A DNA stretch of 57,438 nt, taken from NCBI GenBank assembly GCA_022730295.1, contig DZCM01000004.1:1-57438 (forward strand). Direction: 5' to 3'. This document shows, piece by piece, positions 1 through 11,550 of this stretch. Numbering within the stretch: position 1 is the first letter of the stretch; every line of letters starts with the position of its first letter. Below the pieces are notes generated by a model. That model ran no database searches. It was not told the DNA's origin and saw only the letters and a program-made list of their open reading frames with translations. The translations under genes were made by a program, and so were the position numbers. The stretch comes from Rhodanobacter sp. Lineage in GTDB: Bacteria > Pseudomonadota > Gammaproteobacteria > Xanthomonadales > Rhodanobacteraceae.

Positions 1-2085
<2,085 letters not shown>

Positions 2086-2126
2086 TTATGCTTGCTCGAT
2101 CTTGTCGACCATCGCGGGGGCGTCGC

Positions 2127-4112
2127 ATGAGTGCATTGCGCAGGTATTGTCTGGTCGTGTTGGTGGCATTGGCGGTATGCGTGTCGCTGGCCGCGGTTGC
2201 GGCAACGCCGTTCCAGTTGGATGACTTGCAGAAACTGGTGCGGGTGTCCGATCCGCAATTTTCACCGGATGGAACCCAGGTCGCGATCGTGGTGAAGACG
2301 CCGGTGTGGAAAACCGACAAGCACGCCACTGAAGTCGACGTGGTGGATGTCGCCAGCGGCGCCAAGCGCGCACTGACGCATGATCGCGAGCGCGTGTCCT
2401 CGCCACGCTGGTCTCCTGACGGCACGCGGCTCGCCTTCCTCGCCAAGGAACCGAAGTCGAAGCACGCACAGATTTACGTCCTGCCGATGGCGGGCGGCGA
2501 CGCGCAGTGCATCACCGATACCAAGGCAGGCGTGGACGAGTTCAGCTGGAGTCCGGACGGCACGCGCATCGCGTATGTCACGCAAGATCCGCCGCTGAAT
2601 GAAAAGGCGATCAAGGAACACAATGGCGCGTTCCAAGTCACCGACGGCAATTTCCTGCTGCGCAAGGCACTCGCGCCGTGGCACCTGTGGGTGGTCGACG
2701 CGACTGGCGGCAAGCCCACGCGCCTGACCGCGGGCGATTTTTCCCTGCAGACCGATCAGGACAGCGCCACGCCGTTGCGCTGGAGCCACGACGGCAAGTC
2801 GATCGTGTTCACGAAGTTCCCGAGCCCGTACTGGGGCCCTTCGTTCCGCTCGGTGATCGCGGAAGTCGCGGCCGACGGCACGGGCAAGCCCGTCACGCTG
2901 GTCACTGATGAGGGCGCCAACGATTTCGACTACGCGCCGGATGGCAAGGGGTTTGCGTTTCTGCGCCCGCGCAATGGTGACCAGAACAATGGCAATGCGG
3001 TGTACGTGGGCGGCGAGGGCGCGGTGAGCGATGCCACGGCGGCGCTCGCACGCAACTTCAACGGCTACGCTTGGCTGCCCGATGGCAAGGCCTTGTTGTT
3101 GTTTGGCCAACTCGGCACGCAGTCGGTGCTGTGGGAACAGCCCGTGCAGGGCGCGGCGCGGGTGCTTGACCTGGACGGCGTGCAAGCGGGTAGTGATGTG
3201 AGCGTGGCGAAGAACGGCGCGATCGCCTTCATCGGCGACACAGCGTCGCATCCGAGCGAGCTTTACGTGCTGGCCTCCGCAAACGCGAAGCCGCGGCGCC
3301 TGACCGACTTCAATTCGTTCGTGGGCAAGCTTGCGTTGGGTCGCACGGAGGCGGTCGAGTGGACCGGCCCGGGCGGTTTCCACGAAGACGGGGTGCTCAC
3401 GTATCCGGTCGAGTACCACAAGGGCCGCAAATATCCGCTGGTGCTGGTGATCCATGGAGGCCCGGAGGGCGCATCCACGGTCGGGTTTTCGCCGTTGCCG
3501 CAATTGCTTTCGGCCGCCGGGTTCCTGGTGTTCCAGCCGAACTATCGCGGCAGCATAAACCTTGGCGACGCCTACCAGCACGCGATCTATCGCGATACCG
3601 GTGAAGGCCCCGGCAAGGACGTGATGGCAGGATTGGCGGCGGTTGAAAAACTTGGCATCGTCGACACCCAGCGCATTGGCGTATCCGGCTGGTCCTACGG
3701 CGGTTACATGACGACCTGGTTGACGGGTCACTACGACAACTGGAAGGCCGCGGTCTCCGGCGCGGCACTCACCGATTGGGTGATGGATTACACGATTTCC
3801 TACTACCAGACGGGTGACGTGTACTTTTTCGGCAACACGCCGTGGAGCAGCGCGGGCTGGGATATCTGGCGGCAACAATCGCCGATTACCTATGCGCGCA
3901 ACGTGAAGGCGCCGACCCTGATCATGGGCGACGTCGGTGATTCCAACGTGCCGTTGGTCAACAGCTACGAGTGGTACCACGCGCTGCGCGACAATGGTGT
4001 GCCGGTGGAATTCTGGGCCTATCCGGCCGACACGCATTTTCCGGCGGATGTCGTGCAGCAGACCGACATCTTCCGGCGCTGGGTGGGCTGGATGACGCAA
4101 CATTTGCGATGA
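2127..4112 (+). CDS. S9 family peptidase (prolyl oligopeptidase-type dipeptidyl peptidase), signal peptide
   Basis: Signal peptide MSALRRYCLVVLVALAVCVSLAAVAA, beta-propeller WSPDGTR repeats, catalytic GWSYGGYMT and terminal DTHFP. Confidence 0.92.
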   Translation: MSALRRYCLVVLVALAVCVSLAAVAATPFQLDDLQKLVRVSDPQFSPDGTQVAIVVKTPVWKTDKHATEVDVVDVASGAKRALTHDRERVSSPRWSPDGTRLAFLAKEPKSKHAQIYVLPMAGGDAQCITDTKAGVDEFSWSPDGTRIAYVTQDPPLNEKAIKEHNGAFQVTDGNFLLRKALAPWHLWVVDATGGKPTRLTAGDFSLQTDQDSATPLRWSHDGKSIVFTKFPSPYWGPSFRSVIAEVAADGTGKPVTLVTDEGANDFDYAPDGKGFAFLRPRNGDQNNGNAVYVGGEGAVSDATAALARNFNGYAWLPDGKALLLFGQLGTQSVLWEQPVQGAARVLDLDGVQAGSDVSVAKNGAIAFIGDTASHPSELYVLASANAKPRRLTDFNSFVGKLALGRTEAVEWTGPGGFHEDGVLTYPVEYHKGRKYPLVLVIHGGPEGASTVGFSPLPQLLSAAGFLVFQPNYRGSINLGDAYQHAIYRDTGEGPGKDVMAGLAAVEKLGIVDTQRIGVSGWSYGGYMTTWLTGHYDNWKAAVSGAALTDWVMDYTISYYQTGDVYFFGNTPWSSAGWDIWRQQSPITYARNVKAPTLIMGDVGDSNVPLVNSYEWYHALRDNGVPVEFWAYPADTHFPADVVQQTDIFRRWVGWMTQHLR

Positions 4113-4182
4113 ACGGCACGCTTGTACCGCGCACATCAATGCACCGTATTGTCACTGATTGACCGGCAGAGGGAACATCGAC

Positions 4183-5028
4183 ATGGGTAAATTTGCGCGA
4201 ACCTGGGCGCTGATGGGAGCGTCGTGGCGGATGCTGATGCAGGACAAGCGCCTGATCGTTTTCCCGGCGATTTCCGGCGTGGTGCTCCTGCTGCTGATCG
4301 TGTTGTTCGCGGTGCCGGTCATCCTCAGCCGCGGTGTCCACGCGGCCGCGCCGGTGCACGCATCGCCGCAGATGTACCTCGGCGCGTTCGTGTTCTATTT
4401 CCTCGCGTACTTCGTGATCTTTTTCTTCAACTCGGCGCTGATCGCGTGCGTAATGAAGCAAATCGATGGCGAGCAGCCGACCGTCGGTTTCGGCTTGGCC
4501 TTCGCGTGGCAGCGCTTGCCGCAAATTTGCGGTTGGGCCTTGCTTGCGAGCAGCGTTGGCATGTTGCTGCGCATGCTTGAAGAGAAGGTGGGAATCATCG
4601 GGCGCTTCGTGATCGGTTTGCTCGGCATGGCGTGGTCGGTGACCTCGTTCCTGGTCGTGCCGGTGCTGGTCGCCGAGGGTACGGGGCCCATCGACTCCTA
4701 CAAGCGTTCGGTGCAGTTGTTGAGGCAGACCTGGGGCGAGCAAATCATCGGCAACGTGGGCTTCGGCCTGATCTTCGCGTTGTTCGGACTGGTCCCGGCG
4801 ATGATCCTGATCTTCCTGGCGGCACTCGGTGGCACGGCGGCGTTCTTCGTGGCTGGCGCGATCGTGTTGGTGTGGCTGGTCCTGCTCGGTCTAATTCAAT
4901 CCACCCTGCAGACGATTTACCAAGCTGCCATTTACTGTTATGCATCGACCGGTGATGCGCCGGCGGGATTCGACAATCAAATGGTCGCCTCGGCGTTTCG
5001 TGAAAAAACCCAGCGTCGCTGGTTCTGA
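4183..5028 (+). CDS. Multi-pass membrane protein (DUF6159-like)
   Basis: Hydrophobic ORF MGKFARTWALMGASWRMLMQDKRLIVFPAISG; several predicted TM segments. Confidence 0.75.
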   Translation: MGKFARTWALMGASWRMLMQDKRLIVFPAISGVVLLLLIVLFAVPVILSRGVHAAAPVHASPQMYLGAFVFYFLAYFVIFFFNSALIACVMKQIDGEQPTVGFGLAFAWQRLPQICGWALLASSVGMLLRMLEEKVGIIGRFVIGLLGMAWSVTSFLVVPVLVAEGTGPIDSYKRSVQLLRQTWGEQIIGNVGFGLIFALFGLVPAMILIFLAALGGTAAFFVAGAIVLVWLVLLGLIQSTLQTIYQAAIYCYASTGDAPAGFDNQMVASAFREKTQRRWF

Positions 5029-5060
5029 CGCGTGCATCGCGGTGGCCGATCGGAGGGAAT

Positions 5061-5606
5061 ATGAGCGTGGGTCCGCACGCGGTGCTGGCGTTCTGGTTTG
5101 ACGAAGCCACACCCGCGCAACACTTCAGGAAAGATCCGGAGTTCGATGCCGCAATCCGTACGCGATTTGCGGATACCCACTCCGCGGCGGCGCGCTGTGA
5201 ATTGTCGGCGTGGCGCGATACAGCGGAAGGGCGCCTCGCCGAGATCATCGTGCTGGACCAGTTCTCGCGAAACTTGTTCCGTGACGATGCTCGCGCATTT
5301 GCGGCGGACTCGTTGGCGCTGGTGCTGGCGCAGGAAGCCATCCGTGCCGGTGTGGATCGCGAGTTGCCACCAGCGCGGCGCGCCTTCCTGTACATGCCGT
5401 TCATGCACTCGGAATCGCGCGCGATCCACGTCGACGCGGAGCGCCTGTTCCGGCAACCCGGGCTTGAGCACAACTACGACTTCGAGCTGAAGCACAAGGC
5501 GATCATCGACCGCTTTGGCTGTTACCCGCATCGCAATTCGGTCTTGGGACGGACCGCGAGTGCCGAAGAAGAGGCATTCCTGAAGGGGCCGGGTGCGTCG
5601 TTCTGA
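5061..5606 (+). CDS. DUF924 family protein
   Basis: VLAFWFDEATPAQHFRKDPEFDAAIRTRF ... VLDQFSRNLFRDDARAFAAD ... FLYMPFMHSE, characteristic of DUF924. Confidence 0.9.
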   Translation: MSVGPHAVLAFWFDEATPAQHFRKDPEFDAAIRTRFADTHSAAARCELSAWRDTAEGRLAEIIVLDQFSRNLFRDDARAFAADSLALVLAQEAIRAGVDRELPPARRAFLYMPFMHSESRAIHVDAERLFRQPGLEHNYDFELKHKAIIDRFGCYPHRNSVLGRTASAEEEAFLKGPGASF

Positions 5607-5621
5607 TACGGACGAATCGAT

Positions 5622-6323
5622 TCAGTCTTGCCGGGCCCCGCGTTTGCGCGTGAGCCAGCCGATGCCAACCACGCTGATCACGAGCACGGCGCCCACTGCA
5701 TAACGCGCCGGGTCGTGCGCATCGAACCACTTGTCGACCAGATGGTCGTGGGTAAGCATGCGTGCGGCCGTCCATGCAATCGCACCGGCGCCGATCAGGA
5801 TGATCATGGGGAACCGCTCGATCAAGCGCATCAGCCGGGTCGCCCCCCATACCACTAGCGGCACGCTCACCAACAATCCCGTCACCACCAGGCCTAAATG
5901 GCCGCCGGATGCGCCGGTGATGCCGAGTACGTTGTCGAGTCCCGTCAATGCATCGGCCGCCATGATGGTGAAGATCGCACCCCAGAACCCCCGCGCAGCT
6001 TGGGATTCATGGGTTTCCGTGTCGTTGTGCTTCAGCAGCCGCCATGCAATCGGAATCAGCAGCAGGCCGCCGGCCAACATCAGACCCGGGATTTTCAGCA
6101 GCCAGATCACGCCGGCCGTCATCGCTACCCGCACCAGAATCGCGCCCGCGGTGCCCCAGAAGATCGCTCGGAACTGGTGATCGCGCGGCAGGTTGCGAGC
6201 CGCAAACGCGATCACGATGGCGTTGTCGCCAGCCAACACGAGGTCGATCACGATGATCGAGGCGAGTTCGCTCCAGAACGTGGCATTCAGCGGGTTTTGG
6301 AAAACGGCTTCGATCAGGGGCAT
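5622..6323 (-). CDS. TerC family integral membrane protein (YjbE/Alx-like, predicted Mn2+ exporter)
   Basis: MPLIEAVFQNPLNATFWSELASIIVIDLVLAGDNAIVIAFAARNLP, with TerC motifs LVLAGDNAIVIA and DALTGLDNVLGI. Confidence 0.92.
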   Translation of the reverse strand: MPLIEAVFQNPLNATFWSELASIIVIDLVLAGDNAIVIAFAARNLPRDHQFRAIFWGTAGAILVRVAMTAGVIWLLKIPGLMLAGGLLLIPIAWRLLKHNDTETHESQAARGFWGAIFTIMAADALTGLDNVLGITGASGGHLGLVVTGLLVSVPLVVWGATRLMRLIERFPMIILIGAGAIAWTAARMLTHDHLVDKWFDAHDPARYAVGAVLVISVVGIGWLTRKRGARQD

Positions 6324-6384
6324 TCGCGGTGTTCCTGCTGGACGGACTATCACACTCACGAATCGCCGGGCGATGCGTGGATGT

Positions 6385-6500
6385 CGAAAGTCTCGCGCGC
6401 GGAATCTGTCTGACCGCGGTGGTAACCGGGACGTTTTGGGTCCGTGCTGACGATTGCCACGCGAACCCAACAGGCATGGGTTCGGTGCTACTCCCTTTCG
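6385..6500 (-). ncRNA. yybP-ykoY (Mn2+) riboswitch in the terC leader
   Basis: Minus strand reads CGAAAGGGAGTAGCACCGAACCCATGCCTGTTGGGTTCGCGTGGCAATCGTCAGCACGGACCC...GCGAGACTTTCG. It has the GGGAGTAGC core, a GAACCCA/TGGGTTC P2 hairpin, CGTCAGCA and GAGAC elements, and a 6-bp P1 (CGAAAG/CTTTCG). It lies immediately upstream of a TerC-family gene, the canonical target. Confidence 0.88.
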
Positions 6501-6510
6501 GGTGCCGCAC

Positions 6511-6540
6511 ATTGTGGTGGCCTGTGACCGCGGAGGTCAA
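6511..6540 (-). promoter_or_regulatory. Sigma70-type promoter for riboswitch-terC transcript
   Basis: Minus strand TTGACC-N18-CACAAT, with the predicted TSS just upstream of the riboswitch 5' end. Confidence 0.65.
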
Positions 6541-6640
6541 GCGATCGCGCCGCCATTGCAGGCGGATGCCCGCACGGATTGCACCGGCGCCTCTGGCACA
6601 ATAGGCGGCTGTCCTACGCCACTCCGAAGGCAAGCAGCCC

Positions 6641-8095
6641 ATGAGCACATCCGACATCCGATCCGCCACACGCCCGGCGCCTGACCAACCGCTGGCCGAC
6701 GTCGCCGACTATGTCCTCGACTATCGGATCGAGTCGCCGGAAGCCTATACGACCGCGCGCTACATGCTGATGGATGCGCTGGGTTGTGCGATGCTCGCAA
6801 TGAAGTTTCCGCAGTGCGTGAAGCATCTTGCGCCGATCGTGCCGGATGCGACGCTTGCGCGCGGCGCGCGGGTACCGGGTACCGCGCTGGAACTCGATCC
6901 CGCACAAGCCGCCTTCTGCATTGGCACGCAGATCCGCTGGCTGGATTTCAACGACACCTGGCTGGCTGCCGAATGGGGCCATCCGTCCGATAACCTCGGC
7001 ACCATCCTTGCCGTCGCTGATTGGTGTTCGCGGAAGTCTGAGCGCGAAGGCGGCAAGCCGCTGACGATCCGCGACGTGTTGCATTGGGCCATCAAGGCGC
7101 ACGAAATCCAGGGCTGCTACGCCTTGAAGAACTCGTTCAACCGCGCGGGCATGGACCACGTGATCTTGGTGCGCCTCGCATCGACAGCGGTGGCGACCGC
7201 GATGCTTGGCGGCAATCGCGAGCAGGTGATCACGGCCGTGTCGAACAGTTGGATCGACAACGGCGCGTTGCGCACCTATCGGCATGCGCCGAACACGGGA
7301 CCGCGCAAGAGTTGGGCCGCAGGCGATGCCTGTCGGCGAGCGGTGGTGCACGCGTTGAACGCCATCGATACCGATGAACCGAGCTACCCGTCGGCATTGA
7401 GTGCGAAGACCTGGGGTTTCTACGACGTCGCCTTCGGCGGCAAACCGTTCGAGTTCGAGCGGCCGTTCGGCAGCTACGTGATGGAAAATGTCTTGTTCAA
7501 GATCTCGTTCCCGGCCGAGTTTCACGCGCAGACTGCAGTAGAGTGCGCGATGCAGTTGCATCCGGATGTGAAGGATCGCATCGGCGAGATCGAGCGAATC
7601 GAAATCGAAACCCAGGAGGCCGGCGCACGCATCATCGACAAGACGGGCCCGCTCGCCAACTACGCCGACCGCGATCACTGCATCCAGTACATGGTGGCAG
7701 TGCCGCTGATCTTCGGGCGCCTTGTTGCCGACGATTACAGCGACGCCGTCGCCGCCGATCCGCGTATTGACGCGCTGCGTTCCAGGATGACGGTGCGCGA
7801 AAATCCGCAGTTCACCAGGGATTATTTCGATCCCGACAAGCGCTACATCGGCAACTCGGTGCAGGTGTTTTTCCGGGATGGAAGCTCGACACAAAAGGTC
7901 TCGATCGATTACCCGATCGGCCATCGACGCCGACGCGACGAAGGTATCCCGGTGTTGAAATCCAAGTTCCAGAAAGCTCTGGCTGGTTATCTGAACAGGA
8001 CGCAAGTCGATGAAATAACGCGTATTTGTGAAAATGAAAGTCTGCTGGACGCGATGCCGGTATCGGACTTCATGCGCTTGTTCGTGCGCGGCTGA
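6641..8095 (+). CDS. prpD: MmgE/PrpD family protein, 2-methylcitrate dehydratase
   Basis: PrpD-like ORF (LADVADYVLDYRIESPEAYTTARYMLMDALGCAMLAMKFP ... WLDFNDTWLAAEWGHPSDNLGTILAVADW). Confidence 0.9.
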   Translation: MSTSDIRSATRPAPDQPLADVADYVLDYRIESPEAYTTARYMLMDALGCAMLAMKFPQCVKHLAPIVPDATLARGARVPGTALELDPAQAAFCIGTQIRWLDFNDTWLAAEWGHPSDNLGTILAVADWCSRKSEREGGKPLTIRDVLHWAIKAHEIQGCYALKNSFNRAGMDHVILVRLASTAVATAMLGGNREQVITAVSNSWIDNGALRTYRHAPNTGPRKSWAAGDACRRAVVHALNAIDTDEPSYPSALSAKTWGFYDVAFGGKPFEFERPFGSYVMENVLFKISFPAEFHAQTAVECAMQLHPDVKDRIGEIERIEIETQEAGARIIDKTGPLANYADRDHCIQYMVAVPLIFGRLVADDYSDAVAADPRIDALRSRMTVRENPQFTRDYFDPDKRYIGNSVQVFFRDGSSTQKVSIDYPIGHRRRRDEGIPVLKSKFQKALAGYLNRTQVDEITRICENESLLDAMPVSDFMRLFVRG

Positions 8096-8276
8096 GCTTT
8101 ACATGAACAGGGCTTCACGGTGGCAAGCTGAAATGTTTGTTTTTTGCTAAACTACCGCCGCCGTCACGGAGTGAGTCGCCTCAGGGGACTGGTCCGTGTA
8201 CTGTTGCAGTCAGGAATCACGGCGTCGCATCATCTTGGTATGACGCTGCAAGAATCAACAACGAGGAGACTCTTCG

Positions 8277-9377
8277 ATGAAACGTAACGGCTTGTTCGCG
8301 GTCATCGCGCTGGCGCTTGGGACGATGGGTGTAGTGTCGGTCGCCCAGGCTCAGGACACGGGTGCAGCTGCAACCACGGGTAGCTTGACGAACCCGAATT
8401 ACAGCAATTGGTACATTGTGCCGCGCATCGGCGTGGTGTTCGGCGACAGCGATCGTCAAGTCCAGGCTGATCCGGTCTACGGTCTTGGCGTCGGTTTCTG
8501 GGTAAATCCGAGCTTCACCATGGATTTGGAAGCCACGTCGGACAACGCCGGCTACAAGTCGTCCTCCACGCGCGCCGGCAAGCAATGGGAAACCCTGGGC
8601 TTGGACGTCGCAGGCCGTTGGTACTTCCTTGCGCCGACTGCACAGTGGCGTCCCTACATCATGGCCGGTGTCGGCGCGTGGCGTCACGCTGCGGTGTCCG
8701 GCCAGACCGGCTGGGGCCCGGGCGTGACGGCCGGCGTGGGCGTGCTGTACAACGTCAGCGACCGCGTCGCCCTGCGTGGCGAGCTCGCCGCACGCTGGTA
8801 CCGCGACACCCAATCCTCCGAAGCCACCGGCTTCACGCCATGCTGCAACAAGACTTCATGGGTGGATGCACTGGCGACCTTGGGCGTCGTGATCAACATG
8901 AGCCACCCGGCACCGCCGCCGCCGCCGGTGACCCCGCCGCCGCCGCCGCCGCCGCCGGTTGTCCCGCCGCCGCCGGCCCAGCACGTGGTCGTCGACCTGC
9001 GTGGCGTGAACTTCAAGTTCGATCGTCCGCGTACCGGCGAGAAGAACATCGGCCCGACGCTGATGGCACCGGCATCCGATTCGCTGGCAATCCTCGATCA
9101 GGCGGTCGACACCTTGAACCGCTATCCGGACGTCAAGATCCAGATCGACGGTTACACCGACTCCATCGGTACCGAAAAGTACAACCAGGGCCTGTCCGAT
9201 CGTCGTGCGAACATCGTCGACGCCTACCTGATTGCACACGGCATCGATGCCAGCCGCATCACCTCGGTCAAGGGCTTTGGCGAGAACGATCCGGTCGATA
9301 CCAACAAGACCAAGGAAGGCCGTCAGCGCAATCGTCGCGTCGAGTTCAAGGTTGAACAGCCGGGCGGCGGCATGTAA
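8277..9377 (+). CDS. OmpA family outer membrane protein
   Basis: Signal peptide, N-terminal beta-barrel, proline-rich linker, C-terminal OmpA peptidoglycan-binding domain (IQIDGYTDSIGTEKYNQGLSDRRANIV). Confidence 0.93.
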   Translation: MKRNGLFAVIALALGTMGVVSVAQAQDTGAAATTGSLTNPNYSNWYIVPRIGVVFGDSDRQVQADPVYGLGVGFWVNPSFTMDLEATSDNAGYKSSSTRAGKQWETLGLDVAGRWYFLAPTAQWRPYIMAGVGAWRHAAVSGQTGWGPGVTAGVGVLYNVSDRVALRGELAARWYRDTQSSEATGFTPCCNKTSWVDALATLGVVINMSHPAPPPPPVTPPPPPPPPVVPPPPAQHVVVDLRGVNFKFDRPRTGEKNIGPTLMAPASDSLAILDQAVDTLNRYPDVKIQIDGYTDSIGTEKYNQGLSDRRANIVDAYLIAHGIDASRITSVKGFGENDPVDTNKTKEGRQRNRRVEFKVEQPGGGM

Positions 9378-9426
9378 TTCGCTTGTGGATGGAGCCAGCG
9401 TTGCTGGTGAAATCCGGATTTACAAG

Positions 9427-9456
9427 GAAGCCCGGCGCAAGCCGGGCTTCTTTTTT
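9427..9456 (+). terminator. Rho-independent terminator downstream of ompA
   Basis: Perfect 10-bp stem GAAGCCCGGC-GCAA-GCCGGGCTTC followed by TTTTTT. Confidence 0.95.
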
Positions 9457-9493
9457 GGGAGGCATGCCGGTGCATGACCATCTGGTGCAGTGA

Positions 9494-10303
9494 ATGCGTG
9501 ATCGCGACCGGTCGACGGGAGCGCTGCCGGCGCGTACGCCAGTCGCGGCTAGTGCCCCCCGCGGGCCGTGCCATGGGGTCGCGCGTGCACTTTCGCGCAT
9601 GGGGTACTGCTCACGCAGCAAAGCAGAGCAGCTGGTGCGCGCCGGACGCGTCGCCTTGAATGGTGTCGTCGTGCTTGACCCCGAGATGCCGGTCGTGGAT
9701 GGAGCCGACGGGCTGACGGTCGACGGCCGCGATGTGGGTGCGTGTGAACGTGTCTATATCGCGATCAACAAGCCGCGCGGGCTGGTGGTGAGTGCCAGGG
9801 ACGAGCGCGGGCGGGATACAGTGTATTCGTTGCTCGGCGATGCCGACTTGCCGTGGTTGGCACCAGTTGGCCGACTCGACCAGGCCAGCGAAGGACTGCT
9901 GTTGTTGAGCAATGATCCCGCATGGTCTGCGCGCATCATCGAACCGTCCGCACACATCGACAAAACCTATCGGGTGCAAGTGCAAGGGGTGCCGAGCGAG
10001 GCAACGCTGCAGCAATTGCGCGAAGGCGTGCGTGATCGTGGGGAACTGTTGATGTCTCGCACGGTGTGCCGCGTCGGCGGTGGTGACAAGAATACCTGGC
10101 TCGAAATCGTGTTGGCTGAGGGCCGGAACCGGCAGATCCGGCGCATGCTGGCGGCCTATGGGCACGATGTGCTGCGCCTGTTGCGCGTGGCAATTGGTGG
10201 CCTGCCGTTGGGTGAGTTGCCCAAGGGGGGGTGGCGTCACCTCACGGCGACGGAAGTGTCGACGTTGGCCATCGGCGCCGCCGCCCGAAGCGACTCTGGC
10301 TAG
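9494..10303 (+). CDS. Pseudouridine synthase, RsuA/RluB/E/F family
   Basis: S4 domain (MGYCSRSKAEQLVRAGRVALNG), INKPRGLVVSARDE, VGRLDQASEGLLLLSND, EGRNRQIRRM; start codon uncertain. Confidence 0.9.
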   Translation: MRDRDRSTGALPARTPVAASAPRGPCHGVARALSRMGYCSRSKAEQLVRAGRVALNGVVVLDPEMPVVDGADGLTVDGRDVGACERVYIAINKPRGLVVSARDERGRDTVYSLLGDADLPWLAPVGRLDQASEGLLLLSNDPAWSARIIEPSAHIDKTYRVQVQGVPSEATLQQLREGVRDRGELLMSRTVCRVGGGDKNTWLEIVLAEGRNRQIRRMLAAYGHDVLRLLRVAIGGLPLGELPKGGWRHLTATEVSTLAIGAAARSDSG

Positions 10304-10340
10304 TTGTTGCGCGAGGCGGATGTGCGCTGGCCGCCAGGGT

Positions 10341-11540
10341 TCAGCCAGTGAGCAAGCCCGTTGCGCGCCCGACCTTGGTGAACGCCGCGAGCGCGCGATC
10401 GAGGTGATCGCGAGTGTGGGCCGCGCACATCTGGGTGCGGATGCGGGCCTGGCCTTGCGCCACGACCGGGAAGAAAAAGCCGATCGCATAGATGCCTTCT
10501 TCAAGCAGGCCCGCGGCCACGGCCTGCGCGAGCTTGGCGTCGTGGGTCATCACCGGCACGATCGGGTGGTTGCCAGGTTTGATCTCGAAGCCCGCTTTTG
10601 TCATCGCCTCGCGAAAGTAGCGGGTGTTCGCGTGCAGCCTCTCGCGCAGGTCACCGGCCTCGTCCAGCATTTTCAGCACCTCGATCGAGGCGGCAACCAG
10701 CGCCGGCGGCAGCGAGTTCGAAAACAGGTACGGGCGCGAACGCTGCCGCAGCATGTCGATGATCTCGCGGCGGCCGGTGGTGAATCCGCCGGCTGCGCCA
10801 CCCAGTGCCTTGCCCAGCGTGCCGGTGAAGATGTCGATCTTGTCCATCACGTCGTGGACTTCGGCCGAACCGCGTCCGGTCTTGCCGAGGAAACCGGTGG
10901 CGTGGCACTCGTCGATGTGCACCAGGGCGTTGTATTTCCTTGCGAGTGCCGTGATCTGGTCGAGCGGCGCGACCACGCCGTCCATCGAGAACACGCCGTC
11001 GGTGGAAATCAGCTTGGTGCGCGCGCCCGCGGCATCGGCAGCCCGCAATTGTTTTTCCAGATCGGCCATGTCACCGTTGGCGTAGCGGAATCGCCTGGCC
11101 TTGCACAGGCGCACGCCGTCGATGATCGAGGCGTGGTTGAGCGCGTCGGAAATGATCGCGTCGTCCTCGCCCAGCAGCGGTTCGAACAAACCGCCGTTGG
11201 CGTCGAAGCAGGCGGCGTAAAGGATGGCATCGTCGGTGCCGAAGTAAGTGGCGAGGTCGTGCTCAAGTTGTTTGTGCAGGTCCTGCGTGCCGCAGATGAA
11301 GCGGACGGACGCCATGCCGAAACCGTGCGTGTCCAGGGCCTTCTTCGCGGCCTCGATCAGGCGCGGGTGATCCGCCAGACCCAGGTAGTTATTTGCACAG
11401 AAATTCAATACCTTGCGGCCATCTTGCAAGGTAATTTCGGCCGATTGCGGGGAGCTGATGACGCGCTCCTCCTTGTACAGGCCGGAGTCGCGAATGGCCG
11501 TGAGCTCGGCGGCGTAGCGGTCTTGCGTGGCGTAGGTCAT
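10341..11540 (-). CDS. kbl: Glycine C-acetyltransferase (2-amino-3-ketobutyrate CoA ligase)
   Basis: Full-length 399 aa PLP alpha-oxoamine synthase ([14 protein letters not shown] ... [17 protein letters not shown] ... [17 protein letters not shown]). Confidence 0.97.
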   Translation of the reverse strand: MTYATQDRYAAELTAIRDSGLYKEERVISSPQSAEITLQDGRKVLNFCANNYLGLADHPRLIEAAKKALDTHGFGMASVRFICGTQDLHKQLEHDLATYFGTDDAILYAACFDANGGLFEPLLGEDDAIISDALNHASIIDGVRLCKARRFRYANGDMADLEKQLRAADAAGARTKLISTDGVFSMDGVVAPLDQITALARKYNALVHIDECHATGFLGKTGRGSAEVHDVMDKIDIFTGTLGKALGGAAGGFTTGRREIIDMLRQRSRPYLFSNSLPPALVAASIEVLKMLDEAGDLRERLHANTRYFREAMTKAGFEIKPGNHPIVPVMTHDAKLAQAVAAGLLEEGIYAIGFFFPVVAQGQARIRTQMCAAHTRDHLDRALAAFTKVGRATGLLTG

Positions 11541-11550
11541 GACAGTTCCT

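Noticed and set aside
2262-4139. 625-aa minus-strand ORF opposite the S9 peptidase
   Set aside because: Arg/His/Ala-rich antisense translation with no family signature
6324-6512. N-terminal extension of the TerC ORF (MCGTRKGVAPNPCLLGS...)
   Set aside because: This region is the yybP-ykoY riboswitch; the true start is 6323
6641-8095. Incomplete methylcitrate cycle as an unusual system
   Set aside because: prpB/prpC may simply lie outside the window; stand-alone MmgE/PrpD genes are common
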